Positions 10,539 to 31,302 of a stretch of 64,000 nucleotides of DNA are shown in pieces. The notes below the pieces were generated by a model. That model saw only the letters and a list, made by a program, of their open reading frames with translations, made no database searches and was not told where the DNA came from. Origin of the DNA: Cafeteria roenbergensis (lineage: Eukaryota; Sar; Bigyra; Bicosoecida; Cafeteriaceae); contig VLTN01000013.1 of assembly GCA_008330645.1 (NCBI GenBank), forward strand, positions 62,001 to 126,000, read 5' to 3'. The translations under genes and the position numbers were made by a program. Numbering within the stretch: the first letter of the stretch is position 1; the number at the start of each line of letters is the position of its first letter.

Positions 10539-13193
10539 ATGGCAGTGCGCGCGCTCGAGTCGGTGGGGGGAGCGCTCGCGTGGCTCCAAGCCAACGCCGC
10601 TGCGGACGCCGAAGCCCTTGCCGGCCATGTCAGCACTCTGGAAGCGCTGGCCAAGGAGCCCGACGCGGACCGCGTCCTGGACAGCATCGCGGCCATGGAG
10701 GAAACCTTCGATCGGGCATGGCAGGCCGGCGTCTGCGCGGCGGCTCTGACGTGCGCGCTGCTGAGCGCAGGGGCGCCGCCCAGCAAGCCGCCGAGCGCGC
10801 TCTCGGCTGCCGCGGCGCTCGACCCGACCGTCGCCGATGACGCGCTGCTCGCTGGGGCCGCTGGCGTCGCCACGCCCACCCGCCCTGAGTCAGGGCCGCT
10901 CCTGGAGGCGCTGTCGCCGGAGCAGCTGCCAGCGGCGCTGGCAGCAGCGTCCCGACTGTTCGAGCGCACTCTGTCGCACCCCGAACCGCGCGTGCGCCGT
11001 GCTGCGACGGAGCTGGCGTTCCACGCGTGCCGGAGAGGCTCTGCGGCGGACGCTGCGCGCGTGCGTGTGACAGCTCTGCGGGCCGCGGGCAGTTGCCTGA
11101 CGGCCAGTCCCGCGGCGAAGCAGGCCGCAAGGCCCGCTGCCAGCGACGCAGCCGCCGCCGCGCCGCCGCCGCACGGCCTTTCTGGCGCCGCCGCGGCCGC
11201 AGAGGCGGTGCGCAGTGGGCGCCTGCTCCACGAGAGCGCGGGTTGGCGCGGGCTTGACACGGCTCTGCACGCGCTGCGAGCAGCGATCCTCGGCGGCGGC
11301 AGCACCTTCCTGGCAGAGGCGGGCGACGCCGCAGGGCTCTCTACGATCCTGGCGTCGGACGCCCCGCCGGCCGGCGCGGACGGCGACGAGCCGGCTGTGG
11401 TGGCCCGCTGCGCCGTGAGCCCGAGCCGCTTCGTGCGGGAAGCGGCCGTCCAGGTGGTCGAGGCCGCGGCGCTGGTGGCGGGCCCGCGCGCCTGCGCGGC
11501 TTGCGCGCCGGTGGCGGCGGCAGCGTCGGGGCCGTCCGAGCCTCTCGTCGTGTCCGCGCTCTGCCGGGCTCTGGAGGACAACTGGAGCCAGGTGCGGCTG
11601 GCTGCCGCGGCTGCCACGCGGCGCGTCGTGCTCGCAGCGCGGGCGGAGGGGTGGGCCGGGGCCGCCCTGCCAGCTGTGCCCGCAGCGGGCGAGGCCGGTG
11701 CCCCCGCCGACGCTGGCTGGGCTGGCAGCCTCGCCCCCTTCGCGCACAGGCTCCTGCCCCGCCTGTGCTTCAACCGCTACTACGTCGCCGACGGCGTGCG
11801 CAATCACGCGCACGTCACATGGGCGCTGCTCCTGGCGCGGCCCCCCACCGCCGGCATGCTGGCGGTGCGCCGCCACGCCCCCGCGCTGGCCGCTTACTAC
11901 CTCAAGCAGGCCGCCTCGCGCAATCACAACCTCCGCATCACGGCCTGCCACGTCATCGGGGAGCTCGGGCAGAAGCTGCCCGCGGCGGACGTTGCCGGGC
12001 AGGCGGAGTCTCTCGTGAGAGCGGTCGTCGGCGCGCTGGACGACGCCCGCTGGCACGTGCGCGCGGCGGCGTGCGGGGCCCTGGTGCGGTGGGTGGAGGG
12101 CCCCAGCGGCGACGACGCGCTGCGTGTGGCCGGCCTCGTCGTGGCAGAGGCAGGGGCCAGCTCCGCTGCGGGAGCGGGCGAGGCGCGGCTCGATGGGGGC
12201 TTGATGGGGCAGCTGATTGAGCTCTGCAGCGGTGATGCGTGGGAGGTGCGAGAGCTGGCGGCGGACGCTGTGGCGGCGGTGGCGTCTCGCAGCCCGCCGA
12301 CGCGCGCCGCTGTGCTGGCCTGGGCAGCACGAGTGCTTGGCGCGGCGAGCGACGGCGCGTCTCTCACTGCCATGGTGCGGGCAGCCAGCAGCGGGGAGAG
12401 CAGCCCCATGCAGGCCACGCTGCGGGAGGAGCCGCCCGACGTCGACTACGACTCGGACGGGGGGCGTGACGACGACCTGGACGGCAGCCTTGCGGATGAG
12501 GATGCGGAGGTGGATGCGGAGGCGGAGGCGGATACGGAGGCCGCTTCTAGGGGCAGCCCGAGCGCAGGTGGCGGGCGCGCGGCGCGGCGCCGGCGGTGGT
12601 GCGGGACGAAGGCCGGCGAGGCAGGCGAGGGAGGGGGCGAGGACCCGGCCCCTGCGGCGGCCGCTGGGGGCAGCGGCGGTGCTCAGGCCTCGGCGGGCGG
12701 GGCGGAGACCGCCGGCCGGGCGGAAACGGCGCAGGGCGCTGCCATGGTGGTGGCGGCCATGGCGCCCGGCCTGCCCGACGGGGCGCAGGAGCTGGGCGGG
12801 GCGGTGGCCGAGCTGGCGCGGCGGGCGGCGGGGATGGGGCCGGCGGTCGGGCCCCTGGTGACCTCGCTCCTGCGGTCGCTGCGGCACACCGTGCTCAGCG
12901 TCGGGGGCCGCGCTGCGAAGCGCCTCGTGGCCCCTGCCTGCGAGGCGGCGGTTGCGGCCCTGGGCATGGAGGCCGGCTGTCCGGCGGCTGGGGCGGCGGG
13001 CAGGAGCCTGGTCGCGGGCCTGCGCACGGCCGTCGGCGCGGCCGCGTTCGAGGCGCGGCTTGAGCCCCACGTGCGCGCGGTGCTGTCCAGGGAGGGCCTG
13101 CTTGAGGCGGGGGCGGGCATGCCGCACCCCTCGATGGACGCGGCGATGAGCGTGCGCACAGCGGAGACCGGCACGTTCGCGCGCCCTGGGTGA
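10539..13193 (+). CDS. HEAT/ARM-repeat protein
   Basis: An intronless gene of 884 residues starting at ATG 10539. It consists largely of helical Ala/Leu/Arg-rich repeats with HEAT-like spacing, for example ALEDNWSQVRLAAAAATRRV, ITACHVIGELGQKLP, ALDDARWHVRAAACGALVRW and LCSGDAWEVRELAADAVAAV. A distinctive central segment, FNRYYVADGVRNHAHVTWAL, may be a family signature. An acidic low-complexity insert (DYDSDGGRDDDLDG and following, near 12440-12720) interrupts the helical array, which then resumes to the C-terminus. HEAT arrays are protein-protein scaffolds. I do not recognise the family, and no catalytic motif is visible. It is 234 bp upstream of beta-tubulin on the same strand. Confidence 0.75.
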   Translation: MAVRALESVGGALAWLQANAAADAEALAGHVSTLEALAKEPDADRVLDSIAAMEETFDRAWQAGVCAAALTCALLSAGAPPSKPPSALSAAAALDPTVADDALLAGAAGVATPTRPESGPLLEALSPEQLPAALAAASRLFERTLSHPEPRVRRAATELAFHACRRGSAADAARVRVTALRAAGSCLTASPAAKQAARPAASDAAAAAPPPHGLSGAAAAAEAVRSGRLLHESAGWRGLDTALHALRAAILGGGSTFLAEAGDAAGLSTILASDAPPAGADGDEPAVVARCAVSPSRFVREAAVQVVEAAALVAGPRACAACAPVAAAASGPSEPLVVSALCRALEDNWSQVRLAAAAATRRVVLAARAEGWAGAALPAVPAAGEAGAPADAGWAGSLAPFAHRLLPRLCFNRYYVADGVRNHAHVTWALLLARPPTAGMLAVRRHAPALAAYYLKQAASRNHNLRITACHVIGELGQKLPAADVAGQAESLVRAVVGALDDARWHVRAAACGALVRWVEGPSGDDALRVAGLVVAEAGASSAAGAGEARLDGGLMGQLIELCSGDAWEVRELAADAVAAVASRSPPTRAAVLAWAARVLGAASDGASLTAMVRAASSGESSPMQATLREEPPDVDYDSDGGRDDDLDGSLADEDAEVDAEAEADTEAASRGSPSAGGGRAARRRRWCGTKAGEAGEGGGEDPAPAAAAGGSGGAQASAGGAETAGRAETAQGAAMVVAAMAPGLPDGAQELGGAVAELARRAAGMGPAVGPLVTSLLRSLRHTVLSVGGRAAKRLVAPACEAAVAALGMEAGCPAAGAAGRSLVAGLRTAVGAAAFEARLEPHVRAVLSREGLLEAGAGMPHPSMDAAMSVRTAETGTFARPG

Positions 13194-13295
13194 GGCCGGC
13201 GCGGGCGAGGAGGCCGAGGCGCGCCCGCGAGCCTGCGTGCGAGCGCGTTGCAGTTGCGAGCCCGAGCTGGCGAAAAGCGCCACCGAACTGTTTGA

Positions 13296-15514
<2,219 letters not shown>

Positions 15515-16135
15515 GCAATGCCGCGCTGCCAGGTGCCGCGTCGCGCGCACAGCTCTCGAAGCACCGGTCCCGACGCGCGCCCTCCTCAGCTCTGCGCTAG
15601 GGAGATGCCCGAGGGCAGCCTCCCACGAGCGAGCTGCGGGAGGCGCGCAGGGAGGCCGCTTTGAGGCTGTCCGAAGCTCTGCGTGATCGTGACGGGTGTT
15701 TGGCGCCCAGCCCCTTGCCGCCTTTCCCCGAACACCCTCACCTCTGCACCCGCGCGCGCACGAAGCAGCGGCGCATCGCACACATCACTTTGGCGCGCAC
15801 ACGGCGGGTGGGGAAGCTGGCGCAGCACCAGCGAGAGCCCGTTGTGTGGCGAGCCTGCATATTGGCCTGTCGCAAAGAAGGGTCGTTGCTCGATCGGCGG
15901 TCGCTCCTCGCGGCCCGCTGTCTGCCTGCTTGTGCCACAGGCCAGGCGGCTGTCCGCGTGCCGAGCGCCCTTTGCTGCGGACGAGCGCAGACTGCCGGGG
16001 CCACGGCGCGCGTGGGGCTGGCCTTCGTCCAGGGTGTGCGCGAAGCGAAAAACTTCAGGCGCGGGACAACAGCTGCTTGCGGCGGCTGTTGCGGCGCGCG
16101 GGCTCGCGGCACCCCCCTGGCGGAGCAGGCGGGAG
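15515..16135. other. Intergenic region: tubulin 3' end / disordered-protein 5' end
   Basis: A 621-bp interval between the tubulin stop codon and the first in-frame ATG of the next gene. The next gene's frame is open back to about 15683 but without an ATG, so a longer non-ATG or spliced 5' end cannot be excluded. No RNA gene or repeat was seen. Confidence 0.5.
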
Positions 16136-19100
16136 ATGCACCGCAGCGAGGCCCGGCCGGAGATGCCTCCGCCAAGTGGATACCAACCTCACCGCAGAGC
16201 CCGCGGGCCGGGCGACGGAGGGACGCCCGGAGGCGTCGCCGGCCGCTCTGGCGATCGAGGGTCGCAGCGACTCATCGGCAATGTGGTCGGGCGGCCGAGG
16301 CGCGCAGGCAGCCCGCTTCGCAGTCCCCCGACCCTGCCCTCACCCCAGCGGCGCAGAAGCCCGTCTCGCGGCGGAACCGCCCCGTCCGCGGCAGCCAGCA
16401 GCGCGAGGGGATTCCAGCAAGGGTCCCCTGAGCGATTCGCCTCCCCAAACGGACCGAGGCAGGCCTCGCCCGGCGTGGAACGCACATCGGCGTCCACAAG
16501 CACCAGGACGCGCGGATTTTCATCTGCGCGGGGCGCGGCCAGCACTGCAGCAGCGAGGGCCGCCTCTGAGCTGGACGTTGCTGCAGATGAGCGGTCCGGG
16601 CACTCCCGCTACGCCCGAGCAGCCCGCGACGCGACTGCCCTCTCGGACTGGGGCCATGAGCCGGAGCCCGGAGCGCTACGCTGGCACGAGGGCAGGTCTG
16701 GCACCAGGCCGGACCCGGGCGGCGCTGGGGGGCGGGAGCGTCTCGGCGACCGCCCTGACACTCGGCCCGGCCCCGGGGCCAGCGCGTCGGCCCTCGCTGC
16801 GGCGGCCCTGAGCGCGGCCGCGCAAGACCGCGCCGAGGCGCAAGTGTGGCGCCGCATGTACGACGTTGAGCGCGAGCTCAGCCGGCGGCGGGATCAGGCG
16901 CTGCGCCAGCTGCTCGCTGACCCAAGCCTCGGCGCCGACGCGCTGGGCGACGCCTCGCCCCGATCGCGAGCGCCCCAGCGCCTGGATCAGCTTGGCGTGC
17001 CCCCCAGCGCGTCGGAGCGCGCCCTCTGGGCCCCCTCTAGCCGCGACGACGACATGTCGCCCTCTGCCGCAGGCGCTGGCGCTGGCGCTGGCGCTGGTGC
17101 AGCCGACCAACGGGGTGGCGCGCATCTCGCGGCTGCTGCGGCAGCGAGGGATGACGACAGGCCGCGCGGGGCGCACATGCTGCCAAGCCGGCGCCGGCCT
17201 GTCGCAGAGTCCCGGGCGTTCGACGCGGCGCCGAGGGCCTGGGGCGGCCCATCCAGCGCGGCGCCAGCGGCGCGGCACCGCGAAGGGGCACCCACGCCAG
17301 GCCTGCCGCAAGGGTTTGAGACGATCGGGGGACTCCCTAGAGGGCCGCCAGCCCGTTCCAGCGGCCGACCCGCCTCCGCCGCGCCGCCGCTCCGCGCGTC
17401 GACCTCCACGCCGGCGCTCCAGCCTTCCCAGCGGAGGAGCCACCACCGGGATAGCGGGCCGGGTCGCGGCCGCGGGGCGGGCTTGGCACCGGAGCGGGAC
17501 TCTGGTGGCCGAGGCGGCGACCAGCGCGAGCGGGGCGGGCTGCCGCCGCTGGCCCGGCGGCGTCGTGAGCCGAGCCCCTCAAGAGCGGCGCGCGGCGCGG
17601 CCGCACGAGACAGCACGCGTGAGCTGCCCGCCGCAGCTGCGGCTGTGCCCGACAGGAAGGGTCCTCGGTTCGCGGCCCTGGCCGAAACGGCCCCTGCAGG
17701 CCGCGAAGCGGCCAGCCGGGGCGGCGCCGGCACGAACGGCGGCCGCAGCAGCACCAGCTGGAGCCGCGCCCGCAGCACGACGGGCGGCGGCCGGGCGGCG
17801 TCGACCTCGCGCCCCCGAAGACTGCAGCGGCGGCGGCGGCTGCGGCGGCGTCAGCAGCAGCAGCGCCTAGAGGTCCAAAGACAGAAGGACGCTGCCCGCA
17901 GCAGGGGCGACATAGTTGTCAGCCCCGCTGAGGCGGCCAGGCTGCGGCGCAGGCTTCGCTACGTGGAGCCTGCCAGCCTCGCTGCGGGCGCCGCTGCGGG
18001 GGCGGAGGGGGCCTCGAGCGGACTGGACGAGGACGAGCTCGACGCGGACGACGCCGATGACGTCAGCGGGTCCGACCGGCAGAGCTTGCTGGACGCCGAG
18101 GAGGAGGATACCGGCAGATTAGCAACCGCAGAGCGGTGGGAAGGAGCTAGTCGGTGGCCCGAAACCACCGACGGAGCAGAGCCCCTGTCGAGGCAGGCAG
18201 GCCGGCGGTCGTACCCACGGTCGGGCGGCCGCCCCGCGTACGACAGTCACGGCCCGGAGGCGGGGTGGGAGCCGGTACAGCAGCGGCGCCGACCCCACCA
18301 GCTCCAGCAACCGCACCGAATCCAGCAGCAGGAGCTGCAGCGGCCCCGCGGCCGGCGAGACCACCACCCCGCCTCTGCTCCTGCAGACGATATTCGCCCT
18401 GCGCCCGCCCCTGCCGCCGAGTCGGACCACGCGGCGTGGCTGCTGGCAGAGCTCGAGCTGCGCGCGGCGGAGCGTGCGGCCGTGGTTGAGGAACACCATC
18501 GATCAGCCCCCGTGGCGTCGCGGTACCCGTCCCCGCTTCGCGACAGCCACCGCAACGGCTCTGCAGGTCACGATGTGTCTGCCGCCTTGGCAGAGCTGCG
18601 AACGTTGGACAGCCTGGCCGGCGGCTGGCCAGCCGACAGTGCGGTTTCGGTTAGACCGAGCGCGGTTTCGCCTGTGAGCTCGGCAGACCAACACCACCAC
18701 GGATCGTGGACGAACGCTGACAGGGGCTTTGAGGACCAGGCGGCGGCAAGGCGGCCAGTGGCGACGGCGGGGGCGGCGGCCAAGCAGCCGGACGGGGCGA
18801 TGGCGGAGGAGGTGTCTGGAGCGGGGGCGGCGGGGGGGGCGGGGTGGCGGCCGGGCCTGCGCTCAGCATACAGAGCGCCGTTGCAGGCTGACTCGCGAGC
18901 CGATGCAGTTGTGCCCGCCGACGTGTTGGCGGGGCTCGATCCGTCTGGAGGGTGGACTGACGTGGCAGAGCCTTCGTTCCTGGCGAGCGGCTCTGCCGGT
19001 AACGACGTGACAGACAAACGGACGGGCGACGGGCTGGGTGTGAGGTTCCTGTCGAGAAGCGCAGTGGACGCGCCCCGTGTCGGCCGAGGCGTTGTGATTG

Positions 19101-22100
19101 GGTACGGGGGGGCGAGCGGGGGCGGGCGGGACGCGCCGGTGCCGTGGGGGAGCGGCGGCCGCGGTGGAGGCGGAGGCGCTACGGGGCCCGGCGGTGGTGG
19201 GCGGGCCCGAACCACGGGGCCGCCCACCGATGCTGGACGCGCCGCCGGTGCGGGAAGGCTGGCCGACGAGGGCGTGTCAGCGCCGCAGGGCCTGGAGACC
19301 GCGGCGTTCGCCTCCACGGGGGACCTCCCGCCCCTCGACCACGCTGGCGGAGCCAAGCATGGCGGGTCGTGGATGGGGGGGTCGCTGCAGGTCGAGGAGT
19401 CCGAGCAAACGGAGCGACACGCGCTGCAGGAAGGGTCCGCGGCGGATGCGGCGGCAGAGGCGGACGGCAGAGGCGGATGCAGCGCCAGCTGGCCACGATG
19501 TTGCACGGGCCAGCGACGCGCCCCACGCTGGCGGCAGAACCGATCCCGGCGTCTCTCCAAGCTCTACTCGAGCGAGTGAGGCAGGTGGCTCTGCCGGGAA
19601 GGATCACGGAGCGAGCCAGCTGTCAGGCGGCGCCTCCCCCAAGTCGCATGGCCAATCTGGCAGCCAGAGCATCGACGCCGACGTCGGCATCGAGGAGCCG
19701 TTGGCGTGCGCAGATCCTCGGCCAAAGGTTGTTCCGTTAATGCGACTGCAACCGCCTCCTGACTCCCGAATGGTACAGGCAGGGCTCACGAGCGACGCTA
19801 GGCGTCGCAGGGCGCCGGGTGCCCCGCCGGCAGCAACCCGGGCGAACCTCACGGCGCTCGACGTTGCGGCAGAGGCGCCCCGATCATCACAGGCTGCCGC
19901 GGCAGTGTCGCCGCAGGCAGCGTCCCCAGCAGCCCAAGCCGCGCCGACGTCCTCCGCTGCTTTGCCCGTCGCTCAGCAGCCCGCTACCGCGCCGACGTCC
20001 TCCGCTGCTCTGCCCGTCGCTCAGCAGCCCGCTGCCGTGTCCACAGGCGACACCCTCCAGCAGGTTGCCCTGAGACTCTCGTCGATGCAGAGCCTCGACC
20101 ACCGCCGCGGCGACGACGACAACCCCTCTCAAACGGCTGGAATCGCCGAGGAGGTCAACGACTCGACAGGCGGCTGCCCGCCGGCGCCGCCCTCTTCGCC
20201 CGCCCCTCCTGCCCCCGGGCTCGCGTCTGCACCGCCAGCGCGGCCGCCCGCGCTCTCAGATGCGGCGGAGCCGGCGCAGGCAGGCGCTGAGTGCGAGCAG
20301 CTGGCTGGCAGCGACCCGGGGCTCGGGGCTGGTCGCCGGCGGGAGGACGCAGCAGCGACGGCTGCTGCCGCTGCTGCAGACCAGACATCTGTGGACGTGG
20401 CGACGCCACTCAAAGCCCTGGAACAAGCGCCAACGGCGTTGTTGGCTCCGGCGCCAGCCGCGGGTTCGGCCGAGGAACCAGCACCAGCTGCTGCGCCAGC
20501 CGCGGATCCGGCCGAGGAACCAGCACCAGCTGCTGCGCCAGCCGCGGGTTCGGCCGAGGAACCAGCACCAGCTGCTGCGCCAGCCGCGGGCTCGGCTGAG
20601 GAACCAGCACCAGCTGCTGCGCCAGCCGCGGATCCGGCCTCGGCAGCGCCCAAGGGTTCTCCGCCACCTGCAGCGCCGGCACCGGGGCCAGCGCCAGCGC
20701 CGGACGAGCCCTCGACGCCCGCCGCGGCCCTCGCCGCCGATCCGTCACCCGCTCGCCAGCCCGCTGCAGACGCGACCAAGCCTGTTTCGGCACCCGAGGC
20801 GGCCACGGGCCGGCCGCAGGCGGACTCTCTTTCGCAGTCTGCGGCGTCGACTCGTGACGGGCCGGCCACTGAACACCGCGATAGCAGCGACCCCGCCGCC
20901 ACGAGCTTGGGTGGTTCCGGCAGCTCAGAGGCAGCGGCCGGGCGCGAAGACACTGCGTCCCTTCACTCTGATGGTAGCTCTGCCAGGCGGTCGGCGTCGC
21001 GTCACGACTACCCCGAAGCCGCCTTGTCCCCGCCTCAGACCGGCGACCGCGGGTTGGGCGTTGCTCCTCACAGGGAGCCGCCGCAAGTTGCTTCTGGCTC
21101 TGCCAGTGGCTCTGCCAGTGGTTCTGCCAAGGCAGGGATGGACAATAGTTCGCCCGCGAGCGACGCGGTAGGTTTGCAGACGTCGGGCCCGCGGGAACCG
21201 AGCACCCCTGCCAGCACCCGCCACGGGCAGAGCGTGCCGTGGGTGGCGCCGGGGAGCGACACTGCGAGCAGGGACCTGCCCATCATCGTGGCTGGGGGCA
21301 ACGGCATGGACTGGAACACTGACGAGTCCTCGAGCGATGGCTCGAACATGGATGACAGCGCAGACGATTTGTCTGCCGCCGGTAGGGGCGGGCGGGTGCT
21401 GGTGTCGACCGGCGCCGACGTCCAGACGTCAAGCTCGGGCTCCTCCAGCCGTGGACCGTCATCGACACACAGGGCCCCCGGCGACGATTCCCCCGCCGGG
21501 GGCGTGGACGGGGCCCCCGCATCGTCCCGGGCCTCGGAGGGCCCCGGGCCGACGATGGAGGAGCGGCGGGCGGCAGCCGCGTTCACGATCGGCGTGGGCC
21601 ACCATGCGCTGCAGGTGGCGCGCGCGGCTGCGGCCCAGCGGGCGGCAGAGCTCGCCGCGCAGGCTGGCAGAGCCGGTTGGAGCCACCCGGCACAGCCGTT
21701 GCAGCCCCCACCTGTGAGCGGTCCGGGTGCGGGTCACTATCCGCCTGCCTGGGCTGGGCAGTGGGGTCCCTCCGTCCAACAACCCCCCTGGGGGGGCGGG
21801 GCCCACCAGCAGGCCCCGTGGGGGCCCGGGGCCCACCAGCTGCAGTGGGCACCCCAGGGGCAGCACTGGGGCCAGCTCGCAGCCCCCGCGCCGCCTCCGG
21901 GGGCGGCGTGGTACCGGGGCGAGCACGGCGCAGGGCAGCCTGCGGCCGGCTCTGCAGGGCGCGTCGGGGAGCGCTACGGGCCCCGCCACGCGATGACAGC
22001 GTCGCCGTCGGAGGGATCTGCGCCCGGGACGGACAGAGTCCCGGGCATACCGGCGGGGCAGGCGCCTCAGGCTGCGGGGGTGTCTGCCGCGCCAGCCAGC

Positions 22101-23318
22101 GGGCAGAGCAGCAAGGCTCGATTGGCGGGCGGGTCGCAGGCTGGCCTCGATGGAATTCCGGAGAGGGAGCCGCCCGAGGTGGTGCAGGGCCGTTTCGACA
22201 GGCTTCGCCAGTTCACGCCAGTCAGCGTGCCGGACAGTGAGGTCTGGACACTGGCCCAGCGCGGCTTCGACGTCGGCCAGCCGCCGTCGGACCCGTCTCT
22301 GCCGGCAATGCTGGCCGTATACCCCTCCTATGGCCCGGCGCCACAGCGCACGTGGCCGCCGCCCGGTTTCCAGGGTCACATGAGCGCTGGGTGGGGCGCG
22401 ACGGGCGCACCCTCCGCCGGGGCGGCCGGAATCACTTCCGTGGCCGGCGGCGGGTACACGGCCACCAGCGCCCCCGTGCCGTCGGGGCAGCCGCCCGCGC
22501 CCGGGGGCGGGTACCCAGGGCAGGTTGGGCCCTCCCAGGCTCAGGGCTGGGCACGTCCCCACTGGGGCGGCACGCCCTCGGCGGGGCCGCTGCTCCCCAC
22601 GTCGGGCAGCCTGTTCATGGCCGCCAGCGCCCCCACCGCCAAGACTCCCGAACTCGAGGCATGCGGCGTTCGGGGCGTTGCGTCGGCCCCCGGTCGCCAG
22701 GCCAGCGGCTCCTCTCCCAACCAGGGCCTAGCCGCAACCTGGGATGCGGCGGCCACGGCCACGGCAGGCACCAATGCCTCGGCCACCGCAGCAGCAGCCG
22801 TCGCCCCGGCGCCGCAAGTGGGCCAGGTGGCCGGGGCCATGCCCGCAGGCACACCCTGGACCGCCCTGCACCAGCACGGGTACCACGGGCCGCCAGCCGG
22901 CCCAGGGGTCGGCGGGGCCGGCGCCATGGCTGTCGGCTCCGGTGTGGGCGCGCCGTCGTGGGCTCGGTCGCCGGTGCTGGCATCGAGCCCTCCTGAACGC
23001 CCCTCGCCGCCCCGCACGATGCGCCCCGTGCCCAGCGCCAGCCTGAGCAGTGAGTGGCCGGCGGCTGCGTTCATGGCGGATCCCCCCACCAACGCACCCC
23101 TCGGCCCCGGCGCAGCGGCTGACGGCAGGGCGCCAGGCCGAGGCCTCGCTTCAGTCGGGCAGCGCGCAGCTGCCTCCAGACCCAGAGGGCTCACCCACAC
23201 GGACGCGCTGGGCGGCGACTCGGGGCTGCAGGAAGAAGCGTCCGCCTCGGCCGCGGACTCCCAGGGCCGTGCAGAGGACCAGCCCCACCGACTCGGCACG
23301 CACGACACTCTGCAGTGA
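16136..23318 (+). CDS. Giant intrinsically disordered protein, frame broken by a 13-bp tandem duplication
   Basis: Two long overlapping open frames form one gene. From ATG 16136 (MHRSEARPEMPPPSGYQ) the first frame is continuous into 19453 and then closes at 19579. Coding character passes to the next frame, which runs to a stop at 23318. The change falls on two adjacent 13-bp copies (19454-19466 and 19467-19479); leaving out one copy joins the frames into about 2389 residues. The product is Ser/Ala/Pro/Gly/Arg-rich with hardly any predicted fold. Exceptions are a short helical stretch (VWRRMYDVERELSRRRDQAL) and one around HAAWLLAELELRAAERAAV. The C-terminal third is rich in Pro, Gly, Trp, Gln and His. 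No domain is recognised. The duplication may be a sequencing or assembly error, an allele, or a real frameshift. Confidence 0.6.
19454..19479 (+). repeat. 13-bp tandem duplication at a frame change
   Basis: Two adjacent copies of GCAGAGGCGGAYG (Y is C in the first copy and T in the second). Because 13 is not a multiple of three, the second copy shifts the reading frame of the giant disordered-protein gene exactly where its coding character changes frame. Confidence 0.9.
19941..20036 (+). repeat. 48-bp tandem duplication in coding sequence
   Basis: Two nearly identical 48-bp copies (19941-19988 and 19989-20036) encode APTSSAALPVAQQPAT and APTSSAALPVAQQPAA. The copies differ at a few positions and keep the frame. 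Confidence 0.85.
20453..20650 (+). repeat. 42-bp minisatellite encoding a 14-residue repeat
   Basis: Four full copies and one partial copy of a 42-bp unit begin at 20453, 20495, 20537, 20579 and 20621. They encode variants of PAAGSAEEPAPAAA, with some units PAADPAEEP. Differences are concentrated at a GGTTC/GATCC dimorphism. The period is a multiple of three, so copy number can vary without breaking the frame. Confidence 0.9.
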
Positions 23319-23551
23319 GTGCTGCCGAGGTTGCAACCGCGCCCGCATCACAGCACCAGCATGGTCGTATTCCAATGTGCATAGCAACGTGTGCGGCGGC
23401 GCAGCACTGTCGCGTTGTGCGCGGTTGACCGATCCATGGGCAAGACGTGGCCAATCACGCCTCTCGCCGTGGGACACGGCAACGGCCCGCACAGTGGCAA
23501 ACACGCACCCGCACACACACCCTCGAACACGGCAGCAGCACTGCCAGTCCG

Positions 23552-30920
<7,369 letters not shown>

Positions 30921-31302
30921 GGCCCCCGCGCGCACGCAGGCAACGCCCACGGAAAAAGGAGGCACGCAGACGACGCCGCAAGGCAGCTGCAGCCGCGCTG
31001 GAGCCCCGCGCCCGGGCGAGGGATCGCCAGCAACCGCGAGTGTCGGTGCCATATCGGGATGGTGAGTTGCCGGCAGAGCGCTGAGTTGAGACAGCCGCGC
31101 CGAGCAACATCCGCCCCTCCCCAAAAACAAAGCTTGGCCTCGAAGGCACTTGTGCCGGGCCGATGGACATCCGAAAAGAGGAACTGCCCCCAGGTGCGGC
31201 GGGCTGGCGAGCTTGCTCGTCGCCCCAAGACAGGGTCCCCGGAACGCCAGGCGCCCCAACCCCCACCCCCGGCTGAGCGCGAGGCCGAGGTGCTGTGGAG
31301 TG
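30921..31302. promoter_or_regulatory. Divergent intergenic region: FANCD2 (-) / WW-ARM-ZnF gene (+)
   Basis: A 382-bp gap between two divergent ATG codons; it should contain both promoters. Short A-runs occur near 30952 and 31122-31128, unusual in this GC-rich window. No defined element is recognised. Confidence 0.45.
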
